Assembly (NCBI RefSeq): GCF_002858805.1
Contig: NZ_PJZI01000002.1
Coordinates: 124,001-188,000, forward strand
DNA: 64,000 nt
Direction of reading: 5' to 3'
DNA from: Chimaeribacter arupi
GTDB taxonomy: Bacteria > Pseudomonadota > Gammaproteobacteria > Enterobacterales > Enterobacteriaceae
Shown here: positions 37,101-50,785 of the stretch, piece by piece
How the letters are laid out: each line of letters starts with the position of its first letter
How positions within the stretch are numbered: position 1 is the stretch's first letter
Translations under genes and position numbers: made by a program
The notes under the pieces: model-generated
Seen by the model: the letters and a program-made list of their open reading frames with translations, nothing else
Told to the model about the DNA's origin: nothing
The model's database searches: none

Positions 37101-38753
37101 TTATTTGTAGAGGATGTCGCCTTTCGGCGCATATGCGGCGGCATCCAGCGGTGAATGGGTCTGGATGTACTGTTTCAGCACTTCCGCATCCACAAAGCCG
37201 GTGTTCACGTAGCTGGGGTGATCGCTGATTTTCGGGTAGCCGTCACCGCCGGTGGCGTTAAAGCTGAGCGTCGCCATACGGTAGGTTTTGTCCGCCTGCA
37301 ACGGCTGGCCGTTGATGGTGACATCACTGACCCCGTTGCCGTCCGCCGTCAGGCTGACATCGATAAACTGCGCATACGCACCGGAATCAACTTTCATATT
37401 GGCCACCGCCGCCAGATAGCGCTCGACCTCGCTGCCCTTGAGATCGACATACACCAGCGTGTTGCCGAACGGCTGCACTTTCAGCACGTCTTTGTAGGTG
37501 ATGTCCCCGGATTCAATCGAATCACGGATGCCGCCGCCGCTCATCACCGCGAAATCCGCCCCTGCCCGCTCTTTCTGTGCGGCCAGCAGCAGGTGCGCCA
37601 GGTTGGTCTGCACAAAGCGCACTTTGCTGCGGTCGCCTTCCAGGTGGCCGTTGACGCTGCCGACTTTCACCTCCAGCTGCGCCTTGCCCTGGTTTTCAAA
37701 CGGCGTCAGCAATTTGAGCATGTCGCTGTTTTCCGCGATCTCCTGGGTGTAATAGACGCGCTCACTGCTGCCGTCCGCTTTCTCAACCTTTTTCTTCAGG
37801 TTGACCGGGATCAGCTGGTAATGCTTAAGGGTAAATTCGCCATTACGGAAGGTGAAATCAGCCCGGCCGACATATTTGCCCCACTCATGCGCCTGCACTA
37901 TCCAGGTACCGTTCTGGCGGTCAGGCGCGCAGGGGGTGCCGGGCACATAATCGACCTGCTTTTTATTCTCGCCCGCCATGCAGACCGGGTCTTGCGAATG
38001 GCCGCCGACAATCATGTCGAGGTAACCGGACGGCAGGCTGCGCGCCATCTCTACATCGCCCGGCGCGTTGGAGCCGTGGTTGCCGTCGTCATAGTGGCCC
38101 ATATGGGTCGCGGCGATGATCACGTCCGGCTTCTCGGTTTTACGCAGTTCCTCCACCACCACTTTGGCCTCGTCGGCCGGTTTGTGGAATACGATGTCGG
38201 TGAAGTTTTCCGGGTTGCCGATTTTGGCGGTGTCATCGGTGGTCAGGCCGATCACCGCGATCTTCACCCCTTGCGGCTGGAAAATCGCATAGGGCTGGAA
38301 CAGCCGGGTATTGGTGCTTTTCTGGTAGATATTAGCGGAAAGCAGCGGGAAGCCGGCCCATTTCTGCTGCTGGCGCAGCACGCTCAGCGGGTTATCAAAT
38401 TCATGGTTGCCGATGGCCATCGCGTCATAGCCGATCATTTTCATGCCGCGGAAATCGGGTTCGGCGTCCTGAAGGTCAGACTCCGGCACGCCGGTGTTGA
38501 TGTCCCCACCGGAGAGCAGCAACACGCTGCCGCCTTGCTCTGCGACCTCTTTGCGGATCGCATCCACCAGGGTTTTCTGCGCCGACAGCCCATACTCGCC
38601 ATAGGCGTTCTGCCAGAAGTGGCCGTGGTGATCGTTGGTGTGCAGGATGGTGATGTCGTAGGTTTTGTCTTTTTCCCAGGCATAACTGATGGCAGGCTGA
38701 GCCGCCAGCGTGGCGGCCATCACTGCGGCGGCCGTCATTGTCAATGAACGCAT
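37101..38753 (-). CDS. ushA: Periplasmic UDP-sugar hydrolase/5'-nucleotidase UshA
   Basis: This 550-residue protein has the E. coli length. A signal peptide ends near 'ISYA' (about residue 25). Metallophosphatase blocks 'LHTNDHHGHF', 'GGDINTG', 'AIGNHEFD' and 'VGGHSQDP' bind two metals, and the C-terminal domain has 'NATGGDGYP', part of the substrate site. It degrades nucleotides and UDP-glucose in the periplasm. GGGAG precedes ATG 38753. Confidence 0.96.
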   Translation of the reverse strand: MRSLTMTAAAVMAATLAAQPAISYAWEKDKTYDITILHTNDHHGHFWQNAYGEYGLSAQKTLVDAIRKEVAEQGGSVLLLSGGDINTGVPESDLQDAEPDFRGMKMIGYDAMAIGNHEFDNPLSVLRQQQKWAGFPLLSANIYQKSTNTRLFQPYAIFQPQGVKIAVIGLTTDDTAKIGNPENFTDIVFHKPADEAKVVVEELRKTEKPDVIIAATHMGHYDDGNHGSNAPGDVEMARSLPSGYLDMIVGGHSQDPVCMAGENKKQVDYVPGTPCAPDRQNGTWIVQAHEWGKYVGRADFTFRNGEFTLKHYQLIPVNLKKKVEKADGSSERVYYTQEIAENSDMLKLLTPFENQGKAQLEVKVGSVNGHLEGDRSKVRFVQTNLAHLLLAAQKERAGADFAVMSGGGIRDSIESGDITYKDVLKVQPFGNTLVYVDLKGSEVERYLAAVANMKVDSGAYAQFIDVSLTADGNGVSDVTINGQPLQADKTYRMATLSFNATGGDGYPKISDHPSYVNTGFVDAEVLKQYIQTHSPLDAAAYAPKGDILYK

Positions 38754-39004
38754 GAACACTCCCTAATGATAATCAATGGAACTGCGCCAGCGGCACGTTG
38801 CGCGCCCTGTCTGTTGTTCTCCCCCACTACCGGGCTGAGGGTAGCACTGCTGATGTCCGGAAATTGCCAATCACGTCAAAATATGTCCGTTGTGGTATTC
38901 ACGCAAGCGACTGATTAAGATAACGGTGATTTTTTCACCGGCCGGGCGCCCCCTGCAACGCCTGTCGTCACAAGAATAAGTAACAAGAATAAGGATGACC
39001 CTGC

Positions 39005-40219
39005 ATGACCGAGCAAACCGGGGTGACCGGCAAGGCACCCAGCGGCGATGCCATCAAACGCACCGCGTTCTCGATTCTGGCGGCAATCAGCGTGTCGCAC
39101 CTGCTGAATGACATGATCCAGTCGCTGATCCTGGCGATTTACCCGCTGCTGCAACATGAATTTGCCCTCAGCTTCACCCAGATTGGGCTGATTACCCTCA
39201 CCTACCAGCTTACCGCCTCCTTGTTACAGCCGGTGATCGGCCTCTATACCGATAAACACCCGCAGCCGTGGTCACTGCCGATCGGCATGGGCTTTACCCT
39301 GTGCGGGCTGCTGCTGATGGCGGCGGCGCACAGTTTCGGCATGGTGTTGCTGGCGGCGGCGCTGGTGGGCACCGGTTCCTCGGTGTTCCACCCGGAATCG
39401 TCACGGGTGGCGCGGATGGCCTCCGGCGGGCGGCACGGGCTGGCGCAATCACTGTTTCAGGTCGGCGGGAATTTCGGCAGTTCGCTGGGGCCGTTGCTGG
39501 CCGCGCTGGTGATCGCCCCGTACGGCAAAGGCCATGTGGCCTGGTTCTCGCTGGCGGCGCTGCTGGCCATCGTGATGCTGTTGCAGATCAGCCGCTGGTA
39601 CCAGCAACAGCACCGCGTCAGCAAGGCGCGCCCGGCCGCTGCGGTAAACCGCCTGCCGGGGCGCACCGTGGCGTTTGCCATGCTGATTCTGATGGTGCTG
39701 GTGTTCTCGAAATATTTTTACCTTACCAGCCTGAGCAGCTATTACACCTTCTACCTGATGCATAAATTCGGGCTGTCGGTGCAGAATGCCCAGTACCATC
39801 TGTTCGCATTCCTGCTGGCGGTGGCGGCGGGCACCATTATCGGCGGGCCGGTAGGCGACCGGATTGGGCGCAAGCGGGTCATCTGGGCCTCGATCCTCGG
39901 CGTGGCACCCTTTACGCTGGTGCTGCCCTACGCCAACCTGCAATGGACCGGCATCCTGACGGTGATCATTGGCCTGATCCTGGCCTCGGCATTTTCGGCG
40001 ATTCTGGTGTATGCCCAGGAGCTGCTCCCCGGCAAAGTCGGGATGGTGTCCGGGCTGTTCTTTGGGCTGGCGTTCGGTATGGGCGGGCTGGGTGCAGCGG
40101 TGCTGGGCTATGTGGCGGATCACACCAGCATTGAACTGGTTTACCAACTTTGCGCCTTCCTGCCGTTGCTCGGCATTTTGACGCTGTTTTTGCCAAATAC
40201 CGATCTTAACTCCCGTTAA
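39005..40219 (+). CDS. fsr: Fosmidomycin resistance MFS efflux transporter Fsr
   Basis: This 404-residue, twelve-helix protein has 'HLLNDMIQSLILAIYPLLQ' in helix 1 and 'FHPESSRVARM' in the central N-lobe, both typical of Fsr. It exports fosmidomycin. The location divergent from ushA and upstream of ybaL is conserved. Overexpression could matter for MEP-pathway flux, on which the crt cluster depends, but nothing in the sequence links them. Confidence 0.94.
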   Translation: MTEQTGVTGKAPSGDAIKRTAFSILAAISVSHLLNDMIQSLILAIYPLLQHEFALSFTQIGLITLTYQLTASLLQPVIGLYTDKHPQPWSLPIGMGFTLCGLLLMAAAHSFGMVLLAAALVGTGSSVFHPESSRVARMASGGRHGLAQSLFQVGGNFGSSLGPLLAALVIAPYGKGHVAWFSLAALLAIVMLLQISRWYQQQHRVSKARPAAAVNRLPGRTVAFAMLILMVLVFSKYFYLTSLSSYYTFYLMHKFGLSVQNAQYHLFAFLLAVAAGTIIGGPVGDRIGRKRVIWASILGVAPFTLVLPYANLQWTGILTVIIGLILASAFSAILVYAQELLPGKVGMVSGLFFGLAFGMGGLGAAVLGYVADHTSIELVYQLCAFLPLLGILTLFLPNTDLNSR

Positions 40220-40427
40220 ACCGCACGTTTCCCGGCGACCGGAGCCCTGTTTCCGGCCGCTGTTTTCCCTTCTGCACCCCTCTTTGTGAGAAATTTTTGT
40301 AATAAATCCCGCGCAGGGATCATCTTGTGCCTAAACGTGTTATTTTGTTACTGAATGCAATCTATTGATTCATTGACCATACTGATACGTGCCCTCTTTT
40401 CCCCCGTGCAGACAAGAAGGAGCCTGG

Positions 40428-42119
40428 ATGCATCATTCTACGCCACTGATTACTACCCTCGTCGGGGGGCTGGTGCTGGCCTTCCTGTTAGGTATGCTGG
40501 CCAACCGCCTGCGCATCTCCCCGCTGGTCGGCTACCTCACGGCCGGTGTGCTGGCCGGGCCGTTTACCCCTGGTTTTGTGGCCGATACCTCGCTGGCCCC
40601 CGAGCTGGCCGAAATCGGCGTGATCCTGCTGATGTTTGGCGTCGGGCTGCACTTTTCCCTGAAAGATCTGCTGGCGGTAAAGTCGATCGCCATTCCCGGC
40701 GCGGTGGCGCAAATTGTGGTGGCGACGCTGCTGGGCATCGGGCTGTCACAACTGTTGGGCTGGGATTTGCAGGCCGGGCTGGTGTTCGGCCTCTGCCTCT
40801 CCACCGCCAGTACCGTGGTACTGCTGCGGGCGCTGGAGGAGCGGCAACTGATCGAGAGCCAGCGCGGGCAGATCGCGATTGGCTGGTTGATTGTTGAGGA
40901 CCTGGCGATGGTGCTGACGCTGGTGTTGCTGCCGGCGTTCAGCAATATGATCGAAAGCCACCATGCCAGTTTCCAGGAACTGGCGCTGGAGCTGGCCATT
41001 ACCCTCGGCAAAGTGATCGCCTTTATCACCCTGATGATTGTGGTGGGCCGCCGCCTGGTGCCGTGGATCCTGGCGAAAACCGCCAGCACCGGCTCACGCG
41101 AGCTGTTTACGCTGGCGGTGCTGGCGCTGGCGCTCGGCATCGCTTACGGCGCGGTGAAGCTGTTTGATGTGTCGTTTGCGCTGGGGGCGTTTTTCGCCGG
41201 GATGGTGCTGAACGAATCGGAGCTGAGCCAGCGCGCCGCCCATGACACCCTGCCGCTGCGCGACGCCTTTGCGGTACTGTTCTTTGTCTCCGTCGGGATG
41301 TTGTTTGACCCGATGATCCTGCTGAATGAGCCGCTGACGGTGCTCGCCACGGTGGCGATTATTCTGTTCGGCAAATCGGCGGCTGCCTTCCTGCTGGTGA
41401 AACTGTTCGGCCACTCGACGCGCACCGCCCTGACCATCTCCGTCAGCCTGGCGCAGATTGGTGAGTTTGCCTTTATCCTCGCCGGGCTTGGCATTTCGCT
41501 GAACCTGCTGTCAGAACATGGGCGTAATCTGGTGCTGGCCGGGGCCATCCTCTCGATTATGATCAACCCGCTGCTGTTCAGCCTGCTGGAGAAGTTCCTC
41601 GCCCGCACTGAAACCCAGGAGGAGAAAAACCCGGAAGAGACGCAGGAGGAGGCGTCCCAACTGCGGCTGGAGATGTGCAACCATGCGCTGCTAGTGGGCT
41701 ATGGCCGGGTCGGCAGTTTGCTGGGTGGGAAATTGCAGGCCGCCGGGGTGCCGATGGTGGTGATTGAAAATGCCCGCCCGCGGGTGGAGGCACTGCGCGA
41801 ACAGGGTATTAGCGCCATTTTGGGCAATGCCGCCAATCCGGAGATCCTCGATCTGGCGCGGCTGGACTGCGCCCGCTGGCTGCTGCTGACCATTCCGAAC
41901 GGCTACGAAGCCGGTGAGATTGTGGCCGCCGCCCGCGCGCGCCGCCCGGACATGCTGATCATCGCCCGCGCCCACTATGATGACGAGGTAAGCTACATCC
42001 TCGACCGCGGGGCCAATCAGGTGGTGATGGGTGAGCGGGAGATCGCCAACAATATGATGTCGATGCTGGAGACCCCGCCGCCGGCAGATGAGGAACCGCT
42101 GCCGGCGATCCTGCGCTGA
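40428..42119 (+). CDS. ybaL: Kef-type K+:H+ antiporter YbaL
   Basis: This 563-residue protein has an N-terminal CPA2 antiporter domain of about twelve helices ('LMFGVGLHFSLKDLL', 'FFAGMVLNESELS') and a cytosolic RCK/TrkA-N domain starting near 'ALLVGYGRVGSLLGG'. It is expected to exchange cations for protons. AAGGAG supports ATG 40428. Confidence 0.95.
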   Translation: MHHSTPLITTLVGGLVLAFLLGMLANRLRISPLVGYLTAGVLAGPFTPGFVADTSLAPELAEIGVILLMFGVGLHFSLKDLLAVKSIAIPGAVAQIVVATLLGIGLSQLLGWDLQAGLVFGLCLSTASTVVLLRALEERQLIESQRGQIAIGWLIVEDLAMVLTLVLLPAFSNMIESHHASFQELALELAITLGKVIAFITLMIVVGRRLVPWILAKTASTGSRELFTLAVLALALGIAYGAVKLFDVSFALGAFFAGMVLNESELSQRAAHDTLPLRDAFAVLFFVSVGMLFDPMILLNEPLTVLATVAIILFGKSAAAFLLVKLFGHSTRTALTISVSLAQIGEFAFILAGLGISLNLLSEHGRNLVLAGAILSIMINPLLFSLLEKFLARTETQEEKNPEETQEEASQLRLEMCNHALLVGYGRVGSLLGGKLQAAGVPMVVIENARPRVEALREQGISAILGNAANPEILDLARLDCARWLLLTIPNGYEAGEIVAAARARRPDMLIIARAHYDDEVSYILDRGANQVVMGEREIANNMMSMLETPPPADEEPLPAILR

Positions 42120-42143
42120 CCGGCACCGCAGCCATCCCCCTAT

Positions 42144-42174
42144 AAAAAAAGGCACCTGGAAAGGTGCCTTTTTT
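42144..42174. terminator. Bidirectional terminator between ybaL and gsk
   Basis: A seven-bp stem GGCACCT/AGGTGCC with GGAA loop, preceded by A7 and followed by T6. Confidence 0.93.
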
Positions 42175-42190
42175 GTCCGAAAGCCGGGGC

Positions 42191-43495
42191 TTACCGCTCC
42201 CAGTACGCCTCTTCCAGGCTGTCTTCCCGCTCCGGCAGGCCGCGCGTCAGGCGCGGGGAATGCTGGTTCAGCACCTGATAGCTGACGCGGTTGGCGTATT
42301 TGCACACCTGCGCCAGGGAGGAGTAAGTCAGGAAACTGCGTGCATGTTTGCTGGAGTTCGGCACGTTGTTGCGGTGGTAACCGTTGGCGGCGATGTCATG
42401 CAGCACGGCGGAGAGCGCCCCGTCACCCGCGCCGTTGGTGTTCATGATCTTCTCCGGCCCGCCCATGTACGGCGCGATGTGGGAGTAGATACGGAACGGC
42501 GTCTCGCAGTGCTGGCGGCGCATCGCCCGGCTGAACTCATACAGGTTGAATTCCGCAATCGCGCCCGGCAGCAACGGATGCTGGGTCTGGCGGCGGCTCG
42601 ACTCTTCGGTGTAGCCCGCCATATAGAGGCCGTTCGGCCCGGCGGTGCAGAGCACCAGATCCACCCACTCCAGCGCCATGTCCGAGGCCAGCAGCGGATC
42701 GCTCTGGCCGGTCAGGGCTTCGGCCTCTTCTTCGTTCATCGCCAGAATCGAGACGTGCTCACGCAGGAACTCGCGCCACCCTTCCGGGTTATCGGAAATC
42801 ACATATTTGGTGCCGAGCGTCAGCACCACCGGCACCTCATGCTTTTTGGCATAGGCAATGGCCTGCATGGTGGCTTCCGGCATCGGCTCGCCCGGCTTGC
42901 AGCGCACCAGATAGGCGGTCAGCACCAGCGCGGAGGCACCGGCGATCACCGCTTCCGGGATGCTTTCCGGCTTCAGCTGGTTCATCTGGCCGGGGCTGAT
43001 GGCAAAGGTACGCTCGCCGTGCTCCCCGATCAGGGTGAAGCAGCGGCCGATCGCGCCGTCCACACCCTGCAGGTAGTTGAGATCGGTACGGCTGGAGGTG
43101 TTGCAGAGGTAGCGGTACGCGTAGCCGCCAATCTGGACGTTATTGCACATCACGCCCAGCAGCACCGAGCGGTCATCCGCCAGCACCGAGTAGTTATGCA
43201 GGGTATTGCCGATGGTACCGCCGGCAAACTGGTGGGTGATCAGGTTGCCGCTCATCAGCTCCTGATACATCGCATCCGCGACATCATCCTCAATCACCAG
43301 CGAGTGGCCGACGCTCAGGCCATAGCGGCGGATAAAGTCATCATCCACTTTGGCTTCAATGTCCACCAGCGTCTGATCGATGCCCACCACGTAAGAACGG
43401 GCGGTTTCGCTTTCGGCCTGCGCCGGTTGCAGCAGCGGGTCACGCGCATTGACGGGAAAATAGTGTTTGGATTTACGTTTGCCTGGGAATTTCAT
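42191..43495 (-). CDS. gsk: Inosine/guanosine kinase
   Basis: This 434-residue PfkB-family kinase equals E. coli Gsk in length. 'HQFAGGTIGNTLHNYSVL' lies in the nucleoside site and 'NTNGAGDGALSAVLHD' holds the catalytic base and anion hole. It salvages inosine and guanosine. ATG 43495 is set by homology; the frame is open for 15 more codons. Confidence 0.95.
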   Translation of the reverse strand: MKFPGKRKSKHYFPVNARDPLLQPAQAESETARSYVVGIDQTLVDIEAKVDDDFIRRYGLSVGHSLVIEDDVADAMYQELMSGNLITHQFAGGTIGNTLHNYSVLADDRSVLLGVMCNNVQIGGYAYRYLCNTSSRTDLNYLQGVDGAIGRCFTLIGEHGERTFAISPGQMNQLKPESIPEAVIAGASALVLTAYLVRCKPGEPMPEATMQAIAYAKKHEVPVVLTLGTKYVISDNPEGWREFLREHVSILAMNEEEAEALTGQSDPLLASDMALEWVDLVLCTAGPNGLYMAGYTEESSRRQTQHPLLPGAIAEFNLYEFSRAMRRQHCETPFRIYSHIAPYMGGPEKIMNTNGAGDGALSAVLHDIAANGYHRNNVPNSSKHARSFLTYSSLAQVCKYANRVSYQVLNQHSPRLTRGLPEREDSLEEAYWER

Positions 43496-43634
43496 CGGGA
43501 TTGGCACAGCTTGGGAAACAGGCGGGCGATAGTAGCACAACTTTCACGCTGAAAAACGGCCTGCGTGATACCGCGCCGCCTGAAACCGGGATTTTATCTC
43601 CGGCCACCGCGCCGTGGCCGGAAAAGGGTCAGGC

Positions 43635-44597
43635 TCAGGCGTGCTGTCTGACCAGTTGTTCGAGCAGGTCGATATGGGCCGGTTCATCATTCAGGCAGTC
43701 GATGTATTCAAACTTCTCACCGCCCGCTTCCATAAAGATTTCACGGTTCTGCTCTTTGATCTCTTCCAGCGTCTCCAGGCAATCTGCGGCGAAGCCGGGG
43801 CAGATCAGCTGCACATGCTTCACGCCCTGCGCCGGTAACCCTTTCATGGTTTCGTCGGTATACGGGGTGAGCCACGGCTCCCGGCCGAAGCGCGACTGGA
43901 AGGTCATCATGCCGACGCCCGGCGGCAGGTCCAGCGCGGCAAACAGCGCGCGGGCCGTGTCTTCACAGCGCGTGCGGTAGTCGTCACCCTGGTCAGCGTA
44001 ACGCTGCGGGATGCCGTGGAACGACAGCAGCAGCCGGTCCGGCATACCGTGTTGGGCGAACGAGCGCTCAACCGTGGCTTTCAGCGCCGCGATATACTGC
44101 GGGTGCTCGGCGTAGTCACGGATAAAGTGCAGCGACGGCAGGCGACGGTACTGCGTGAGGTGGCGGGCCACCGCGTCAAATACGGCGGCGCTGGTGGAAC
44201 AGGAGTATTGCGGGTAGAGCGGCAGCAGCACCAGGCGGGTCACGCCCTGCGCCAGCAGCTTCTCAATGGCGTCCGGCAGGCTTGGCTTGCCGTAACTCAT
44301 GCCGAGTTCCACCGGCACGCCCGGCAGCCGGGCCGCCAGCGCCTTCTCCTGACGGCGGCTGAAGACCATCAGCGGCGAGCCCTCTTCCATCCAGACGGAT
44401 TGATAGAGCTTGGCCACGCGCGGCGAGCGGAACGGCAGGATCGCGCCGTTGAGGATCGGCCACCATAGCCAGCGTGCGGTATCCACCACCCGGCGGTCGC
44501 CGAGGAATTCTGCCAGATAACGTTTTACTGCCTGCGGGGTGGGTGCCTCAGGCGTACCGAGGTTCACCATCAGAACCCCTAACTTTTCTTGCCCCAT
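43635..44597 (-). CDS. hemH: Ferrochelatase
   Basis: This 320-residue enzyme inserts Fe2+ into protoporphyrin IX at the inner membrane. '[13 protein letters not shown]' opens the protein, '[16 protein letters not shown]' contains the metal-binding His and '[15 protein letters not shown]' is the ferrochelatase signature. aes, found between hemH and gsk in E. coli, is absent. Confidence 0.96.
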   Translation of the reverse strand: MGQEKLGVLMVNLGTPEAPTPQAVKRYLAEFLGDRRVVDTARWLWWPILNGAILPFRSPRVAKLYQSVWMEEGSPLMVFSRRQEKALAARLPGVPVELGMSYGKPSLPDAIEKLLAQGVTRLVLLPLYPQYSCSTSAAVFDAVARHLTQYRRLPSLHFIRDYAEHPQYIAALKATVERSFAQHGMPDRLLLSFHGIPQRYADQGDDYRTRCEDTARALFAALDLPPGVGMMTFQSRFGREPWLTPYTDETMKGLPAQGVKHVQLICPGFAADCLETLEEIKEQNREIFMEAGGEKFEYIDCLNDEPAHIDLLEQLVRQHA

Positions 44598-44752
44598 GAG
44601 CCTTTCCTTCTGTAAAACCGCCCCCGTGATGCAGCTATGGCCTCAGGGTAACAGGTTAAAAATTTGCTGAGCATTGTAACCAAAATGGGACGCTCCGGCA
44701 CCGATAGCAGCAACAGGCGCTGGCTACGCATACCGGCAAAGAGAATAAGGGA

Positions 44753-44781
44753 TAAAAAAATGCCGGGCTGGTGCCCGGCAT
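44753..44781 (-). terminator. Terminator of adk
   Basis: On the minus strand a nine-bp stem ATGCCGGGC/GCCCGGCAT is followed by T7. Confidence 0.92.
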
Positions 44782-44798
44782 GATACGCGGTAACACGC

Positions 44799-45470
<672 letters not shown>

Positions 45471-45578
45471 TTATAAAATGTCGAAAACGCTCAACCATAC
45501 CATTGCAGGCCCGGCGGCTCAAGGAAGCGGCGGCAATAGCAGACTTTTGCCCAGCCGGCATTGCGGCTGTTCCGTCCA

Positions 45579-45612
45579 TAAAAAAGCCTGTATTGCACAG
45601 GCAATACAGGCT
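45579..45612 (-). terminator. Terminator of htpG
   Basis: An 11-bp perfect stem (45585-45595 with 45602-45612) is followed on the minus strand by a T-run complementary to the A tract at 45579-45585. Confidence 0.9.
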
Positions 45613-45631
45613 GTTAGCGTTATCTGCGCAA

Positions 45632-47518
45632 TCAGGCCAGCAGCAGCTGGTTCATGCGGCGGATAAACTGGTTCGGGTCTTCCAGGGTGCCGCGCTCGGC
45701 CAGCAGCGCCTGATCAAGCAGCAACTCGACCCATTCGGCAAAATGTTCGTCTTCGCTCACGGCGGATGCGCGTTTGACCAGCGAATGCTCCGGGTTCAGC
45801 TCGAAAATATATTTCACTTCCGGGGCTTGCTGGCCGGCAGCCGCGAACAGTTTCGCCATCTGGGTGGTCATCTCATCCGCACCGGTGGTGACAATCGCCG
45901 GGGTGTCGGTGAGGCGGTGGGTCAGGCGCACCTCTTTCACGCGGTCACCCAGCAGGGTTTTAACGCGATCCACAAACGGCTCCAGCGCCTTCTCGGCCTC
46001 TTTCTGCTGTTCGTTCTCCTCGTCGGCCAGCTTGTCCAGTGCGTCATCGGCCTTGCTGACGGATTGCAGCTGCTTACCGTCAAACTCGGTCAGGTAGCTC
46101 ATCATCCACTCGTCAATGCGATCGGAGAGCAGCAGCACTTCGATGCCTTTTTTGCGGAACAGCTCCAGGTGCGGGCTGCTTTTCGCGGCGGCGTAGCTGT
46201 CTGCGGTGATGTAGTAGATCTTCTCCTGGCCTTCCACCATGCGGCTGACGTACTCGTCCAGCGACACCGTCTGCGCGGCACTGTCGCTCTGGGTAGTGGC
46301 GAAGCGCAGCAGTTTGGCGATGCTCTCTTTGTTGGCGCTGTCTTCCGCCGGGCCTTCTTTCAGCACCAGGCCGAATTGTTGCCAGAATTTCTGGTAAGCC
46401 TCGGTGTCATCTTTCGCCAGTTTTTCCAGCATCTGCAACACACGCTTGGTCAGCGCGCCGCGCAGGTTCTGGGTGATGCGGCTGTCCTGCAGGATTTCAC
46501 GCGAGACGTTCAGCGGCAGGTCGTTGGAGTCGATCAGGCCGCGTACGAAACGCAGGTAGTTCGGCATAAACTGTTCGGCGTCGTCCATGATGAAGACGCG
46601 CTGCACATAGAGTTTCAGGCCGTGCTTGTGGTCACGGTTCCACATGTCCCACGGGGCCTGGGCCGGGATGTAGAGCAGGCTGGTGTATTCCTGTTTGCCC
46701 TCAACGCGGTTGTGGCTCCAGGTCAGCGGGTCGGTGAAGTCATGGGCGATGTGTTTGTAGAACGCCTTGTATTCGTCTTCGGTGACCTCGGATTTGCTGC
46801 GGGTCCACAATGCTTGCGCCTTGTTGATCTTCTCCCAGCTTTCGGTGCTGCCTTCGTCGCCTTCCCCTTCGGTGCGGCTCAGGATCTCCACCGGCAGCGC
46901 GATGTGGTCGGAGTATTTACCGATGATCGAACGCAGGCGCCAGTCGTCGAGGAACTCATCTTCGCCTTCACGCAGGTGCAGGGTAATTTCCGTGCCACGC
47001 TCCGCTTTGGTGATGTCGGCGATGGTGTAGTCGCCTTCGCCGGCGGACTCCCAGAACACGCCCTCATCTGCGGAAGCACCGGCTGCACGGGTGCGTACGG
47101 TGACTTTGTCCGCCACGATGAACGCCGAATAGAAGCCGACGCCGAACTGGCCGATCAGCTGGCTGTCTTTGGCCTGGTCAGAACCCAGGGATTCCAGGAA
47201 CGATTTGGTGCCGGATTTGGCGATGGTGCCGAGGTTATCAATCACCTCGTCACGGCGCATCCCGATGCCGTTGTCGCTGAGGGTCAGCGTGCGCTTCTCT
47301 TTGTCACTGGAGAGGCGCACACGCAGTTCGCCGTCGCCCTCGTACAACTCAGGTGCTGACAGCGCGCGGAAGCGCAGCTTGTCAGCAGCATCTGAGGCGT
47401 TGGAGATCAGCTCACGCAGGAAAATTTCCTTATTCGAATAGAGCGAGTGGATCATCAGGTGAAGCAGTTGCTTAACTTCAGACTGGAACCCGCGGGTTTC
47501 TTGACCTTTCATACTCAT
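45632..47518 (-). CDS. htpG: Hsp90 chaperone HtpG
   Basis: This 628-residue Hsp90 has the GHKL ATPase motifs '[15 protein letters not shown]', 'DNGIGM' and '[11 protein letters not shown]', then the middle and dimerisation domains. It remodels client proteins with DnaK. ATG 47518 has GAGG six bases upstream; E. coli-style numbering would start at ATG 47512. A sigma-32 promoter lies upstream. Confidence 0.96.
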   Translation of the reverse strand: MSMKGQETRGFQSEVKQLLHLMIHSLYSNKEIFLRELISNASDAADKLRFRALSAPELYEGDGELRVRLSSDKEKRTLTLSDNGIGMRRDEVIDNLGTIAKSGTKSFLESLGSDQAKDSQLIGQFGVGFYSAFIVADKVTVRTRAAGASADEGVFWESAGEGDYTIADITKAERGTEITLHLREGEDEFLDDWRLRSIIGKYSDHIALPVEILSRTEGEGDEGSTESWEKINKAQALWTRSKSEVTEDEYKAFYKHIAHDFTDPLTWSHNRVEGKQEYTSLLYIPAQAPWDMWNRDHKHGLKLYVQRVFIMDDAEQFMPNYLRFVRGLIDSNDLPLNVSREILQDSRITQNLRGALTKRVLQMLEKLAKDDTEAYQKFWQQFGLVLKEGPAEDSANKESIAKLLRFATTQSDSAAQTVSLDEYVSRMVEGQEKIYYITADSYAAAKSSPHLELFRKKGIEVLLLSDRIDEWMMSYLTEFDGKQLQSVSKADDALDKLADEENEQQKEAEKALEPFVDRVKTLLGDRVKEVRLTHRLTDTPAIVTTGADEMTTQMAKLFAAAGQQAPEVKYIFELNPEHSLVKRASAVSEDEHFAEWVELLLDQALLAERGTLEDPNQFIRRMNQLLLA

Positions 47519-47585
47519 GTTCTACCTCAATCCTAAAAACAGTGTTTGGGCTGAATGCGGCGGGACGAACCCGACAATGGTGAGG

Positions 47586-47613
47586 AGATGGGGATAGCGC
47601 AGGGGGAATTCAA
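47586..47613 (-). promoter_or_regulatory. Heat-shock (sigma-32) promoter of htpG
   Basis: On the minus strand TTGAAT (47608-47613), a 14-bp spacer and CCCCATCT (47586-47593) fit the RpoH consensus TTGAAA-N14-CCCCATNT with one mismatch. Confidence 0.85.
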
Positions 47614-47657
47614 CAGGGAAATTGCACAAGTGGTGTGAAAACGTGCAGTAAAACAAT

Positions 47658-47681
47658 AAAGGCGCGGATGCCCGCGCCTTT
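47658..47681 (-). terminator. Terminator of the dnaX-ybaB-recR operon
   Basis: A ten-bp stem AAAGGCGCGG/CCGCGCCTTT with a four-base loop lies just after the recR stop; on the minus strand it ends in TTTATTGTTTT. Confidence 0.88.
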
Positions 47682-47686
47682 TGAGG

Positions 47687-48291
47687 TCAGAACTTGATCG
47701 GGTGCCGGCCGGCCAGGGAATGTGACAGCGTGGTGCCGTCCACCATTTCCAGTTCACCGCCCACCGGGACGCCGTGTGCGATACGGCTGGCGGCCACGCC
47801 ATACTGCCCGCACATCGCGCCGATGTAGTTGGCGGTCGCCTCCCCTTCTACCGTCGGGTTGGTGGCGAGAATCAGCTCCTGAATCGTCTCGGAGGCCAGA
47901 CGCTCCTCCAGGCGATCCAGGCCGATGTCATCCGGCCCGATGCCGTCCAGCGGCGAGAGGTGGCCCATCAGCACAAAGTAACGGCCGGAGAACTGCCCGG
48001 TCTGTTCAATGGCATGGATGTCCGCCGGGCTTTCCACCACGCAGATCTGCCCATTCTGACGGCGACGCGGGTTCGCGCAGATGGTGCAAATCTCCTGCTC
48101 GGTAAAGGTGCGGCAATCGGCACAGTGGCCGATTTCCGACATGGCACGCGTCAACGCCTGTGCCAGGCGCATCCCGCCGCTGCGATCGCGCTGCAACAGC
48201 TGGAATGCCATGCGCTGGGCCGATTTCGGGCCAACGCCCGGCAGGCAGCGCAGCGCCTCCATCAGGGTTTCGAGAAGCGGGCTGGTCTGCA

Positions 48292-48292
<1 letters not shown>
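47687..48292 (-). CDS. recR: Recombination mediator RecR
   Basis: This 201-residue protein has a helix-hairpin-helix ('[14 protein letters not shown]'), a Cys4 zinc finger ('[16 protein letters not shown]') and a Toprim domain ('[14 protein letters not shown]'). It acts with RecO/RecF to load RecA on gaps. ATG overlaps the ybaB stop (TGATG). Confidence 0.97.
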
Positions 48293-50708
<2,416 letters not shown>

Positions 50709-50751
50709 TAATACCGGAGAAGTTGGGAAATCTGGAGGGTAATGCTAACAC

Positions 50752-50774
50752 AGCCTCGCCAGAGCGGCGAGGCT
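50752..50774 (-). terminator. Hairpin between apt and dnaX
   Basis: A nine-bp stem AGCCTCGCC/GGCGAGGCT lacks a good T-run, so it may be a weak terminator or attenuator between apt and dnaX. Confidence 0.4.
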
Positions 50775-50785
50775 GAATGCTTCGG

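Noticed and set aside
37155-38747. Very long open frame (about 530 codons) on the plus strand opposite ushA
   Set aside because: It mirrors the codons of a firmly identified gene; high GC gives long antisense frames. The translation is His/Arg/Gly-rich with no family features.
42164-43552. Plus-strand frame opposite gsk
   Set aside because: Antisense shadow of gsk with no recognisable domain or ribosome-binding site.
45503-47359. Long plus-strand frame (about 618 codons) opposite htpG
   Set aside because: Same antisense effect of a GC-rich core gene; htpG motifs on the minus strand are unmistakable.
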